Assembly: GCF_001039355.2 (NCBI RefSeq)
Contig: NW_019775412.1
Location: 291,593 to 355,592, forward strand
DNA: 64,000 nucleotides
DNA from: Lingula anatina
Taxonomy: Eukaryota > Brachiopoda > Lingulata > Lingulida > Lingulidae
Direction: 5' to 3'
A model generated the notes under the pieces. The model was not told the origin of the DNA and made no database searches. It saw nothing but the letters and a program-made list of their open reading frames with translations. Shown in pieces: positions 38,855 through 50,277 of this stretch. The stretch's first letter is position 1. Each line of letters begins with the position of its first letter. Both the position numbers and the translations under genes were made by a program.

Positions 38855-39115
38855 ATGAAGGCCGTATTTTTGTTAGCTCTTATTGCCGTCTGCGTTGCCG
38901 TGACCATGGGCGCGGGATACGGCAGACGCTACGGTTATGGTGGCTACAGTGGTGGATACGGCGGATATCGTGGTGGCTACAGTGGTGGATACAGGAGAGG
39001 ATATGGTGGATATGGTGGATACAGCAGAGGTTATGGTGGATACAGCAGAGGATATGGTGGATACAGTAGAGGATATGGCGGTTACAGTTACTATCCCACC
39101 GGCTATAAACATTAA
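38855..39115 (+). CDS. Secreted Gly/Tyr/Arg-rich peptide 1
   Basis: 86 residues. The start is the ATG in GACCATGAAG at 38855, conserved in all three copies; the reading frame is open further upstream (from 38762) but that part lies in the 5' UTR of the paralogs. A signal peptide MKAVFLLALIAVCVAV is followed by a low-complexity, positively charged mature part of GGY units with SRGYGGY repeats, ending YYPTGYKH. No Cys. Such YGGYGRGY chains resemble nematode NLP-29-type antimicrobial peptides and also structural or matrix proteins of shells and glues; composition alone cannot separate these. The coding exon continues eight bases or more past the stop to a GTAAGT donor at 39130, so an intron interrupts the 3' UTR. 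Confidence 0.88.
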   Translation: MKAVFLLALIAVCVAVTMGAGYGRRYGYGGYSGGYGGYRGGYSGGYRRGYGGYGGYSRGYGGYSRGYGGYSRGYGGYSYYPTGYKH

Positions 39116-39829
39116 TACAACGGAGAAAGGTAAGTTGTTTTATGGCATTGCTTGATTTTTCCCTATTTCAAGAATGAAAATTATAGTATTAGTGAGTAAT
39201 TATTTAAAAGATGTTTTAATAAAACAGGTACAGTATTCGGTCCGGAAAGTATACGTTTTGAATACAAATTACACGATTATTTATGTAATCCCACTTTGGT
39301 CCCTCCTGTTGGTCGGTGTACAGAGCACTTGTTCAGCTGAAGGTTTAAAAGAATCAGGGGGCTACCGCGGATTGGGGGGGGGGGGCATGAAGCATGCACT
39401 TCCTGAGATTAAAATCATGGCGTCTGTTTCAATCATCTGCACAAAGCTTAAACAGTATTATTGGTGCAAATGACCAACAAGACGGATCTTCATATTTTTA
39501 TATTTTTATCAATCCCCACAGTCAACTTCTCATTAATCGTTCGATCAAGAAAATGTATTGAGTCGATCCTTATTTATTTATTATTGATAAATTCATTTTT
39601 CATTCATCTATTTATTTTATATTGATTAATTTTACTTACATTACTTTATACTATTTTTAAATATTTCCTTCACTTATCTTCGTGCTTTTCTTTTCCATTT
39701 ATTTGTCCATTATATTTTCGTTCGTTATTGTGCATGATTTTTCCAAAATCTCTCCCAAGATGTTTTGATTTTATTTTATTTATTTTTTTACAATTTTCTT
39801 GTACTCTTTTTTGTTTTAGCCATATTGAC

Positions 39830-40036
39830 ATACGCCACAAAAGCCATCAGTTCTTACAAACGACACTTCGAACCGTCACCAGTTTGTGAAGAAACCCCAC
39901 GATCTACGGTCTACGATCATGCGAACGGCTGACTGATCAACGAAATTTCTCAATTCTTGATCTGGACAAGATTTGTCTAGAGAGTTTCCTGTAGCTTAAC
40001 TTATTTTCGACAATAAAAACAAGTTTTGTGGCTTAA
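39830..40036 (+). other. 3' UTR exon of peptide gene 1
   Basis: Acceptor TTGTTTTAG ends at 39829 and a poly(A) signal AATAAA is at 40012-40017. Matching exons with the same acceptor and signal exist in the other two copies. Joins to the donor at 39130 across an intron of about 700 bases. Confidence 0.7.
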
Positions 40037-40439
40037 AACTGACTCGTCGTTTTCTCTTTATCTCGTTTCTCGTCACAGGGAAGATTATATTGGGGTGAGG
40101 AAGGGTAGGATAATAACTGAGAGAGCTTCCATTGAACATAATGTAAATCTCCCATGGGCAGCGAGTTTGGGAGTGGGATTAACGGAAAGCACATTTTGTT
40201 TAGGGAGGTTGATGGCCCGGTAGTAAGTAAAAAGCCCATATATTGCTAATTAAAAATAAATCAAATAGAAAGCATATTACATTTTATAAATCGACAACAA
40301 TCGTGGCGGAGGAGTTTGGAGGAATTTAGGTTATTTATTTTTATTTCTTTTTTTAATATAACATATTACTCCTGAGTCTTAAAAAGTATTACCGTAAAGC
40401 GGTGCAATCCGTCTGTTTGTATCGTCGTGATCCAATGGT

Positions 40440-41931
40440 GCAGCGTCACAACGATGTATATTAAAGCGTTTATTTTCAGCGAAACAAGATCGCCCTTGAC
40501 AATTAAGATAGATAGTAGGGTCAAAGTTTCAAGAGACTTTAATCTATCAAATTGCCCATAATTTTACTGACAATGTGGATATACCTGATGTGGGCTCTAC
40601 TTCGTCATGTGTAATTTACATAACAGTAGAAAAGAGGTCATACAAATGTGTCAAGTATATTAATCAGTATCATTATTATTATTATTGTTGACAGCATCTA
40701 AGAGGATTCTGATATTTATATCGGCTCTCCCTCCGTGTCTAATGTTCCCATTCCTTTGCTACAATAAAAATAAAAAATAAAAAATAAAACGATTTTTCAC
40801 TTTTTGAATTTCCAGTCATTTCTCATGGTTATTAGCCTCGTGTTCTCGAGTTTCGGTATCTTTTCTCCCTTACTCTGTACGAATATGTCAAGCGTACTAA
40901 TCAGTATCATTATTATTATTATTATGATTTTTATTATTATCAACATTTAAGAGGATTTTGCTATTTATTTCGGCTCTCCTTCTTTGTGTCTAATGTTCCC
41001 TTTCCTTGATAACATTAAAAAATTGCATAGTAAAATGCTTTCTGACTTTATGAATTTCCCATGATATTCAGCCTCCTTGCGTCTTCTTGAGTTGAAATGT
41101 TTTTAAATCTTATCGTAAAAACAACATTACCTTGTAAAAATTTATATATGAGACATCTGATACAATGAACATGGACTACAGTCTACTACAGTGATATTGA
41201 AAAACTACAGAAAATGCGCCAGACAAACATAAATAATGAATACAACCTTATGGGTAGGAAAACATAAAATCTAACGCTATTTCCCCTTCTTTTCTTCTGT
41301 TCCGAGTCTCCTGTACATTCTTATTTGGCGCTCATGTACTTATATAAATATACTGTATTATTATACTTGTAAAAGTCCTACGCTACGTGTTTTTTAATAC
41401 GGTGGGCGTTTTGAATTGCATATCAGTAGATTCTCCATATTGTACCCTGCGACTTGAGTCATTACGTCAGGCAAAACATACATTTTCCCATGGGCATTTT
41501 TCAGAACAGTCGACTAAAAAGGATAATTATAAATAGGATATGGTTTTGTTTGTAAAGTCATTGTACAAGTTGAATTTTCCACCCATTAAATAGAAATAAA
41601 AAGCAGTTTTATCATTACGACATATTTTTTAGCAGTAACGCTGTTAAGATATCATTAAGTCTATCATAATATTGCCATAATAGGGCATGTGTCCTGTCAA
41701 AACATGAATATTGCCAAAATAAATACGTCTCAAAAATGTATTCTAACGATGACTACCAAATATAAGATATCGTCCACATTTTCACATTTTTTACTAAGTA
41801 TTTTACCAAAATAATCATTTAGAATTTGAAACAAGCTTGAGAAATTTGACGCCTCAGAAGATCTGGCTTTGATGCATTTTTTTTTTCAGAGTGGAAACGG
41901 ATTTTTACGCGACCGCGTATTTGGCGATTTT

Positions 41932-41974
<43 letters not shown>

Positions 41975-43320
41975 TTTTTGTCACCCGCGTTTATTTTGGC
42001 ATGACACATGGGCCGATAATAAGGTGACAATTGGAACAGCTTTGCAGGTCTAAAACAATATGAAATAATGTAGCTTATGAATTTCTCCATCATTGAATAT
42101 GCTCATTTTGTGTTTATTTATGTCGTCATCCCATTATGAATGCAACTGCGAACTCCGCATTACCCAATTATACCATCCACGTATTGTTGGGCAGTGATGC
42201 AACGAAGCGTTACTCGGGCGTGGTTAAGACGATCATGTTTTGTCTTGGTGCAACGGGATTAAGCAAAGAGAGTGAAGCTGGCGCACGGACGCCGCTCGTT
42301 GCGCGTTACGACAGTCGTATCCGAGTAAATTTACGCCCTGTTGGTGAGCACCCAGTCAAATATCAGAAATTTGATGGTCCAAAGAGGTAAATCAATGTCC
42401 ATAAAATCAAAAAGACGCAACCAAATCTCACCAAAGTTACACACAATTAGCATCAACATGTGCTCGTTAAGTGCCGCGTGTCAAATAGCGTGCGTTTCTA
42501 CCGTGTACTTTAACAAGGGCAAGAATTTCCTTTTGTAGAAAGTTCCCCATTCGTCCAGAAAAACTTGGTGAAATTGTTCCAGATTATTAGGGGGGTTCAA
42601 TCTTCTCTGTTGCTAACACAAACTTATGACTCAATAGGGTATGCATTAGGGCTCAAAGAAGGATGTTCGATCCCAGATTCCATTGCGTTTCTGCAACAAA
42701 TCATTCACCAGACGAGAATTGTGAGCAAGTGCGTCGTCACGATGAAACCTCTAGTTATCTTTAAGTCACCCCTTCCTAATAGAGTGAGATTTTCGTTTAT
42801 TAGTTATTAGTTGTCAATTTCAAGATGAGCGTCGTTCTCTGTGACCAAAAATGGATAAAATGAGTCATTTGTAGTCGTTGCGCATTTTTAAATTCTGGGG
42901 TTTTAACAAGAGCGATGCAGAGGTAATTAAAAGGGGTTGGATAAGTGCTGGGATAAGTGATCTCCATCAACAGTAGATCACAGCATCCTGAATACCATTG
43001 TCTATTACACTATATATCCATTACCACTGAAGTCAACACTTAGTGGATAACGTTATAAAGTATACACGTAACTGCAAGTGTCTCTTTTCCTCTTGGGCCT
43101 TTCGTCTTTAAATTTTATTTTTTGTCTTAGTTGCATTTTCAAAGTCATTCATGGTTGGCATTAACAAAATGAAAAAATTATGCAACTAATACAAGTCACA
43201 CGCAAGACACATATAATCATATCTCTTCTTATTGCCTAGATATATCAAAGCACAACAAAATTGCTTTTGAATGCATTTCCGCCCCATCATTAGAAAAAAT
43301 GTAATCTCGAGTCACGCAAT
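40440..43320. other. Inter-gene region of units 1-2
   Basis: No gene supported. It has ATT and TTTA microsatellites. 41390-42060 is a block repeated at 46020-46690, 50780-51010 and 56580-57250. An 84-codon ORF at 42136-42390 is interrupted by a stop in the matching block at 46704, so I do not accept it as a gene. Confidence 0.55.
41931..41978. repeat. (TTTA)n microsatellite
   Basis: About twelve perfect TTTA units. The matching blocks at 46530 and 57180 have only a T-rich remnant, so it expanded in this copy. Confidence 0.95.
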
Positions 43321-43329
43321 CTGCTCTGT

Positions 43330-43336
43330 TATAAAA
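43330..43336 (+). promoter_or_regulatory. TATA box of peptide gene 2
   Basis: TATAAAA in the conserved CACGCAATCTGCTCTGT context; the ATG follows at 43441. Confidence 0.8.
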
Positions 43337-43440
43337 GACTTACATGTGCCACTGTCTCACTATCCACTCCAGCCTCTGTTTGGCATACGTTCCAGATCCA
43401 CTCAAGTGAGAGAGAAAAAGTCGCGCTGTCAACTTTGACC

Positions 43441-43698
43441 ATGAAGGCCGTATTTTTGTTAGCTCTTATTGCCGTCTGCGTTGCCATGGTCATGACCATG
43501 CCTGGAAAGTACGGTTATGGTGGTTACCGTAGCGGATACGGCGGCGCGTATCATGGTGGCTACAGAGGTGGATACGGCCGTAGATATGGTGGATATGGTG
43601 GATACAGCAGAGGATATGGTGGATACGGCAGAGGATATGGTGGATACGGTAGAAGATATGGTGGATACGGTAAAGGATATGGTGGATACCGTGGATAG
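43441..43698 (+). CDS. Secreted Gly/Tyr/Arg-rich peptide 2
   Basis: 85 residues from the conserved ACCATGAAG start. Signal peptide MKAVFLLALIAVCVAM, then a mature part with GGYR, GGYSRGYGGY, GRRYGGYG and GKGYGGYRG units and no Cys. Strongly basic, with two GRRYGG dibasic sites that could be processed. It ends in YRG where gene 1 continues to a PTGYKH tail: a 4-base length difference near 43690 shifts the frame and brings a TAG, and the tail codons survive as 3' UTR. Donor GTAAGT at 43738. Confidence 0.88.
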   Translation: MKAVFLLALIAVCVAMVMTMPGKYGYGGYRSGYGGAYHGGYRGGYGRRYGGYGGYSRGYGGYGRGYGGYGRRYGGYGKGYGGYRG

Positions 43699-44441
43699 AT
43701 ATTCCACCGGCTATAAACATTTTTACAACGGAGAAAGGTAAGTTGTTTTATGGTAGTGCTTTGATTTTTCACTTTTGCAAGAATGAAAATCTATAATTAA
43801 TCCGGGGGAAAATAGTGTCATAGTGATAATTATTTAAAAGATGTTTCAACAAAGAAGTTACAGGATTCGGTCCGGAAAATATACGATTTGAATACAAATT
43901 ACACGATTATTTTCGTAATCCCACTTTCGTCCCCCTGTTGGTTGTCGTACAGAGCACTTGCTCATCTGAAATTTTACAAGGATCAGGGGCTACCGGGGAT
44001 TGGGGGGGGGCATGAAGCACGCACTTCCTGAGATAAGAATTAAGCTGCCTATTTAAATCATTCTGCACAAAGCTTCAAAAACATTATTGGTGCAAATGAC
44101 CAACAAGAAGGATCTTCATATCTTTATATTTTTATCAATCCCCACTGTCAACTTCTCATTAATCGTTCGTTCAAGAAAATGTATTGAGGCGATCCTTATT
44201 TATTTATTTATTATTGATTAATTCATTTTTATTCATCTATTTATTTCATATTTATTAATTTTACTAACATTACTTTGTACTATTTTAAAATATTTCCTTC
44301 GCGTATCTACGTGATTTTCTTTTCTTTGTCCATTATATTTTCGTTCCTTATTTTGCATGATTTTGCCAATATCTCTCCCAAGATGTTTTGATTTCATTTT
44401 TTTTTTTTTTACAATTTTCTTGTACTCTTTTTTGTTTTTAG

Positions 44442-44645
44442 CCATATTGACATGCGCCACAAAAGCCATCAGTTCTTATAAACGACACTTCGAACCGTCA
44501 CCAGTTTGTGAAGAAACCTCACGATCTACGATCATGCGTACGGCTGACTGATCAATGACATTTCTAAGTTCATGATTTTGACGAGATTTGTCTAGGGAAT
44601 TTACTGTAGCTTAACTTATTTTCGACAATAAATGCAAGTTTTGTG
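44442..44645 (+). other. 3' UTR exon of peptide gene 2
   Basis: Acceptor TTGTTTTTAG ends at 44441, AATAAA at 44627-44632. Same layout as gene 1. Confidence 0.7.
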
Positions 44646-45506
44646 GCTTTATACTGACACGTCGTTTTCTCTTTATCTATATATTATATATCGAAAAAGC
44701 AGTTGGGGAGGGGAAGGGTGGGATAATCGCCGAGAGAGACGAGTTTGGGAGTGGGATTAACGGAAAGCACATTTTGTTTAGAGAGGTTGATGGCCCAGTA
44801 GTAAGTAAAAAGTCCATATATATTGCTTATAAAAAATAAATCAAATAGAAAGCATATTACATTTTATAAAACGACAGCAATCGTGGTAGAGAAGTTTGGC
44901 GGAATATAGGTAATTTGTTTTTCTTTCTCTTTTTTAAGATAACATTACATCTGGTACTTAAAAAGTATTACCGTAAAGCGGTGCAATCCGTCTGTTTCTA
45001 TCGTCGCGAAACTAATGGTCGCGATGATGTATAAAGGTTTATTGGCATAAATTTAAATGACATTGCCCTAGAAAATCGTGGTTGTTGGATCTCAGCTACA
45101 ATAATATCTGTGCTGTCATCATCATCAGAGGTTCTCTTCTCTTCAGAGACTGGGGCGAGCGTGGAGGATGCTTGTTACTTCCTCTAAGAAATCTTCTGAG
45201 TTCAGTTCATTTTTTTTTTCGGTTCAATTTTGTCTTTTAAATTTCGACGGAGACACATGTAGTATGCGCCTGTGTATTTTTTACGATCATATGATATACT
45301 CAAAAACTACTTGTGTACAATAATATTAAAAGCGCTGTAATTCATAAATATATGCCATTAAAACCATCTTTCATTATGTACGAGACACTTTTATGTAGAA
45401 TGTCATATGATACAATAATTTCACACAAAAATGGCAATTTCCGTGATTATAATGAAAACATTGGAGCAACATATGACATTGAAAAATTGTCAACCTTTTA
45501 AAATAT

Positions 45507-45902
45507 CTATGCAATGCCAGTTGCGAAATTAAGTTTTTTTAGATAGCTTGTTTTTAATAATAAGAACACACAACATATAAGGGTATAGACAAACTACCAT
45601 CATGAATGTTGTGATCTCTATACTATTGGGAGAGTCAATAGTTACCACGTGTGGGACACGCTCGATCACCCCCCACCCCCCACCCCCCGGCCCTTGCCGT
45701 TCTTTGCTTCTGCCTTGTCAGTTACTGTTGTAGTGATCAAACCCGATAATTCAGATTCTATCTTGCCTGCCCCAGTAATCAAACCCGATACTTGAGATTT
45801 TGGTTGTCTTGGGAATAATTGCCAGATTTTAACCACGGTCTTTACAGCGGTAAAGGAAGGAATTCCTCACACAAATGCCCAATTCGGTGCTGATATAATA
45901 CC
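45507..45902 (-). pseudogene. Duplicated, broken last exon of the TNFR-like gene
   Basis: Minus-strand sequence aligned with the last exon of the TNFR-like gene (56171-56541), including the intact acceptor CTTTTACAG and the GTGTGAGGAATTCC start. Early indels shift the frame and give a stop in the stalk region, and a C/G-run insertion (plus strand about 45668-45690) lies before the membrane-segment part. The other two exons are not present here. It travelled as part of the segmental duplication. Confidence 0.75.
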
Positions 45903-46019
45903 CTGTAAAAGTGGCAATATGAATTACATTTAATTTCCTGTCTGCTTTATCACTGGCATCTGTAATATTTATTTTTTTACCGCCGCATTTGAAAGTTATA
46001 GTACTTTTAAAAGTCCTTT

Positions 46020-47760
46020 GTTATTAATGCGGTGGGCCTTTTGAATTGCATATCAGTAGCTTCTCCCTGCCATGCCCTGCTACTTGAGTTATTAGGCCTA
46101 CGTCAGGCAAACCATGTATTTTCCCAAGAGAATTTTTCAGAACAGTCGACTAATTTTATATAGGATATGCTTTTGTTTGTCAAGTCATCCTACAATTTGA
46201 ATTTTCCACCCATGAAATAGAAATGAAGAGTATTTTTGTCATTTACGACATTTTTTAGCAGTAACGCTATTAAAATATCATTAAGTCTATCATAATATTG
46301 CCATAATAGGACATGTGTCCTGTCAAAACATGAACGTTGCCAAAATAAATACGTCTCAAAAATGTTGACTACCAGATATAAGATATCGTTCACATTTTTT
46401 TTTTTACCAAAGGGGACACCAAAATAATCATTTAAAATTTAAAACACAAGCTTGAGAAGAGATTTTGATGCATTTTTTTTTTCAGAGTGGAAACGGACCG
46501 CGTATTTGGCGAGGGTGACATTCAAATAATTTTTTTTTATATCTATAACCCTGCGTTTATTTTGGCATGACACATGGGCCGATAATAAGGTGACAATTGG
46601 AACAGCTTCGCAGGTCTAAATCAACATGGAATAATATTGCTTATGAATTTCTCCGTCACTGAATATGCTCATTTTGTGTTTATTTATGTCGTCATCCCAT
46701 TATGAATGCAGCTGAGTACTCCGCATTTCCCAATTATACTATCCACGTATTGTTGGGCAGTGATGCAACGAAGCGTTAATCAGGCGTAGTTAAAACGATC
46801 ATGTTTTGTCTTGGTGCAACGGGAGTAAGCAAGGAGAGTGAACCTGGCGCACGGACGCCGCGCGTTGCGGTTGACGACAGTAAATTTACGCCCTGTTGGT
46901 GCAACTGGGCCCTTTTATACTATTTATACTATTTATTTTGTTGGTGCAACTGGGCCCTTTTATATTATTTATTCGAATTTAGAGCGCCCAGTCAAATCTC
47001 AGAAATCTGATGGTCCACAGATGTAAAACAATGTCCATAAAATCAAAAAGACGCAACCAAATCTCACCAAATTTACTCACAATTAGCATCAATTGTGCTC
47101 GTTAAGTGCCGCGTGTGTTTCTACCGCGTACTTCAACAAGGACAAAGATTTCCTTTTGTAGAAAGGTCCCCATTCGTCCAGAAAAACTTATATTGTTCCA
47201 GATTATTAGGGGGTTCAATCTTCTCTGTTGCTAACACAAATTTATAACTCAATAGGGTATGCATTAGGGCTCAAAGAAGGATGTTCGATTCTCAGATTCC
47301 ATTGCGTTTCTGCAACAAATCATTCACCAGACGAGAATTGTGAGCAAGTGCGTCGTCACGATGAAACCTCTAGTTATCTTTAAGTCACATCTTCCAAATG
47401 GAGTGAGATTTCTGTTTAAATGAAACAACACGTTATTAGTTGTCAATTTTAAGATGAGCGTCACTCTCTTTGGCCAAAAAATGAATACAATGAGTCCTTT
47501 GTAGGCGTTGCGCATTTTTAAATTCTGGGGTTTTAGCAAGAGCGATGCAGAGGTAATTAAAAGGGGTTGGATAAGTGACGGGATAAGTGAAGATCTCCAT
47601 ATACAGCAGATCACATCATCCTGAACACTATTTTCATCTCTATATATCCATTACCACTGAAGTCAACACTCAGTGGATATAAAGTATACACGAAAATGCA
47701 AGTGTCTCTTGTCCTCTTGGAACTTACGTCTTTAAATTTTATTTTTTTTGTCTTAGTTGC
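46020..47760. repeat. Segmental duplication unit 3, peptide gene lost
   Basis: 46020-46690 equals 41390-42060, and 46690-47760 equals 42120-43130. The match stops at GTCTTAGTTGC, about 210 bases before where the TATA box and peptide gene would be expected. Retroelement fragments follow. 46890-46965 holds an internal duplication of a GTTGGTGCAACTGGGCCC block. Confidence 0.75.
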
Positions 47761-47769
47761 TTTTTTTCC

Positions 47770-47945
47770 AATGAAACATATCCCATGCTGTTATTTAATT
47801 TGACGTGTAATTCTCGTACAGATTTAGCAGTGACGGTATTTGTAGAGTCATCAGCATGCATACATATCAATTTCTCCATTATCAATATGAAGTGGCAGGT
47901 CATTAATGAAGATGATAAAAAAATTTCGATTTCCGTTTAAATGAT
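47770..47945 (-). pseudogene. LINE reverse transcriptase fragment with YADD-type site
   Basis: On the minus strand FINDLPLHIDNGEIDMYA is followed by a small repeat-unit insertion of GCAT type (plus strand 47855-47862) that shifts the frame. The next bases encode the rest of a YADD catalytic motif and a downstream RT block. FINDLP and YADD are RT motifs of LINE-type elements. Truncated on both sides and joined directly to an unrelated zinc-knuckle piece. Confidence 0.7.
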
Positions 47946-48108
47946 TTTGTAAAGGGCAATTTGACTGCCTATGACCTTGATTTCCACATTGCCAACAACG
48001 TACCTGCTGTGACCTACAAGGTTGGAAAGGATTCTGTCGACTTTGGATATTTAATCGACCCTCAAGCACACTCGTTCTTTCTTTTAAGGAATTCACTGCT
48101 TCCAACAA
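47946..48108 (-). pseudogene. Gag-like fragment with a CCHC zinc knuckle
   Basis: Minus strand: a short helical stretch followed by CWQCGNQGHRQSNC (47956-47997), a classic C-X2-C-X4-H-X4-C retroelement nucleocapsid knuckle. The frame then runs into the LINE RT fragment, so this is a chimeric junction of two retroelements, not a gene. Confidence 0.7.
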
Positions 48109-48413
48109 TATGTCAATCTTACCTTGGGACTCGGAAGAAGATTGCTGTACCTTACATGTTATAGGAACTCATTTACAAAAATGCAAACATAAAATGTCAT
48201 CATATTTTTTTTTCACTTTCACACACACATATACAAAGCACATACATTTTCAAACACACACACACACAAAAAAAACAGAAATACAATACAGACATGTAAG
48301 CAGGTGTGCACTTCCCACTTATTTTTATTACAAGACCTTAATATCCCAGGCCCAGTAGGAAACCCAAATTACTTATGCACCTACCTCTTGTTATGGGCAT
48401 TGAGTAGGACTTA

Positions 48414-48511
48414 CCCAGCAGACAAACGACATTGATTCACCGTTGAATCAACGTTAATTTTGGTGGATCAACGTTGAATCAACGTAGAATCAATGTCGTT
48501 TGCCTGCTGGG
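48414..48511. mobile_element. 98-bp PIF/Harbinger-like foldback MITE
   Basis: Nearly perfect palindrome: CCCAGCAGACAAACGACATT at the left mirrors AATGTCGTTTGCCTGCTGGG at the right, with GTTGATTCAACGTTGA-type repeats in the middle. Flanked by TTA on both sides (48411-48413, 48512-48514), the 3-bp target duplication typical of PIF/Harbinger elements. Confidence 0.8.
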
Positions 48512-48664
48512 TTATTTGTAAATTATACTGGCTTGGTTGCTTCAAAAAATCCGAAGTGCAGAAATCAATCTGTGCTTGCAGTTACTATCTCTGAAAATAT
48601 AAACAACAACTATTAAAATAAAGTACACAACTATATACAGGAAGCACACAAAATTGAATTAATT

Positions 48665-48880
48665 CTATATAATTACTGGAACTATCATGTAGGTGTTGTC
48701 ATCTTTACCTTGGAGAGAATTTACTGCCTGGCACTCTGTTGGCCGTTGTGGACGCGCTAACCGAAAGCTTTCATCATTGTAATAACCGGTCGGTCGGTTA
48801 TTCAGGTTCCTAGATTTCTTTTTTTTTTCACCAGGCAGGTATAGTTTTCTGCTACATGATTTATTCAATCGATTGTACAA
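48665..48880 (-). other. Unrecognised ORF in the retroelement patch
   Basis: 71 codons on the minus strand, Lys/Arg/Asn rich, no recognisable domain. Surrounded by Gag-like and RT fragments on the same strand, so possibly part of an LTR-retroelement polyprotein. Low confidence. Confidence 0.25.
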
Positions 48881-49645
48881 CTCGGGTCTCTCCTATATGT
48901 CTCTATATGTCTCTATATCTCTCAGTCTATCTCTCCCCCACTGTATCTCAGTCGCTACTTTTATACTCCATCTTAATTTACATTTTAAATTAACTTACAT
49001 AACTGACATGCAATATGCCATGCCTATATACATTAAAAGTTAATTGTAGATACATTTAAATTATATCTTGATTTACATTTTAAATGACCTTCTCTTAAAC
49101 TGCCACATGTCATGCCTATTTACATTTGAATAATCAAAACTTAAACAAATATGCATATCTCAGTATGCAAATTTAGAAGACTATCAGTACTATTATTGGT
49201 TTACTACACATATCTCCCTTTTTTACCGAAAAAAATTATGGAACTTAAAAAATTAAGAAAAAAAATAATTAAAATCAGGAACATAATTTTTTTAAACATA
49301 TTTCACTGACACCTATTTATATATTGCAATTGATAGAATGTTAAGCTTTTATACAAGGTACACATTCTAGTCAAATTTAACCAAGATCAAATTTAGTTTC
49401 ACATAAACATTAAAGGATTTTTAATGTACTTTAGCTTTGCATAGACATCCACACCTATTTAAAAATAAAAATACTTACACCTTTTACCTAATTAATGTAT
49501 AGAACACGTTTAACAACATAAGAATTTATCTTTCACAAAGGGCATGCATTTAAAAAAATCAGATGCAAATAAAGAAAAATGTGACGTATAATGTGCTTTA
49601 CGTGCTGGATATCCCACATACCTCTTTAAGTAGAAGATCCTTTCT

Positions 49646-50050
49646 TCAGGGGCTATACCTTTGCGTTCTATAAGCATCGAAAGCATGGAAAGAGAACTTC
49701 CATTCTAAATACTGCAGTGGATCTCCAGTAAAAACGCTGGGTTCTGGAATAGGTAATTTGTTGAGGTTCATGGAATCAGTCAGAGCTTTAACTAAAGTGT
49801 TCATATCTTGTAGCGACGTACGTTTTCTTTCTTCTAAATATTCTGCCATTCTTTTTGTCACTTTCTGTTTTCGTTGACACCGTCTTACGATTTTCTCTGT
49901 CTCACTGTCTGCACTGTCACTCTCGTGTACGTCCATGAACACTACTTGCCCGTTGAATAAGTACGGGAAGGGAGATAGCACCGTTGATCCCCACGGGAAG
50001 AGAGACTGCACCGTTGATCCCCACGGGAAGAGAGACTGCACCGGAGACAA
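49646..50050 (-). pseudogene. BEL/Pao-like Gag fragment
   Basis: 134 codons on the minus strand. The C-terminal part LPIPEPSVFTGDPLQYLEWK matches the P-FxGDP-(E/Q)Y-W-F block near the start of BEL/Pao retrotransposon Gag polyproteins, preceded by a basic helical segment. The first 30 residues are a 10-residue tandem repeat (SLFPWGSTVQ) created by a 30-bp minisatellite. No protease, RT or integrase follows, so it is a fragment. Confidence 0.65.
49978..50045. repeat. 30-bp tandem repeat, about 2.3 copies
   Basis: CACCGTTGATCCCCACGGGA plus AGAGAGACTG repeated head to tail, with a diverged third part at the left. Confidence 0.9.
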
Positions 50051-50277
50051 GTTTTACTGTAGCTGCACTCAGTCAAGTCTCACATACTGATTGAATTGGT
50101 TTATTCTGTTTATTCCTAATTCAAACGTAAAACTTAAAGAAAATAATTAAGACAAAATAAATAACAGTATCAAAGTGTAACGTTAAATGCATAAAGACTG
50201 AACCAAATTAAAATACAAAAAACCCCTAAAAATTATGCTTAAATTACACGAAGTACACACAATAGACAACTATAGAA

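Larger units (their letters stand above)
37227..40420. repeat. Segmental duplication unit 1 (carries peptide gene 1)
   Basis: 37227-38050 matches 51107-51960. 38050-38340 matches 42690-42960, 47300-47590 and 52209-52450. The promoter, gene and 3' UTR exon match units 2 and 4. 40200-40420 matches 44745-45020 and 54465-54715. Similarity covers non-coding flanks, so these are recent duplicates of genomic blocks rather than retrocopies. Confidence 0.8.
42690..45480. repeat. Segmental duplication unit 2 (carries peptide gene 2)
   Basis: Aligns through flanks, promoter, coding exon, 3' UTR intron and 3' exon with units 1 and 4. 45060-45480 continues as 54760-55086 and 56135 on in unit 4, where a LINE interrupts it. 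Confidence 0.8.

Noticed and set aside
38873-39112. Ser/Thr/Val-rich and His/Ile-rich ORFs antisense to the peptide genes
   Set aside because: They are shadows of the repetitive GGY coding sequence in other frames.
42136-42390. 84-codon ORF in the duplicon
   Set aside because: The matching block at 46704 has an early in-frame stop and there is no known domain.
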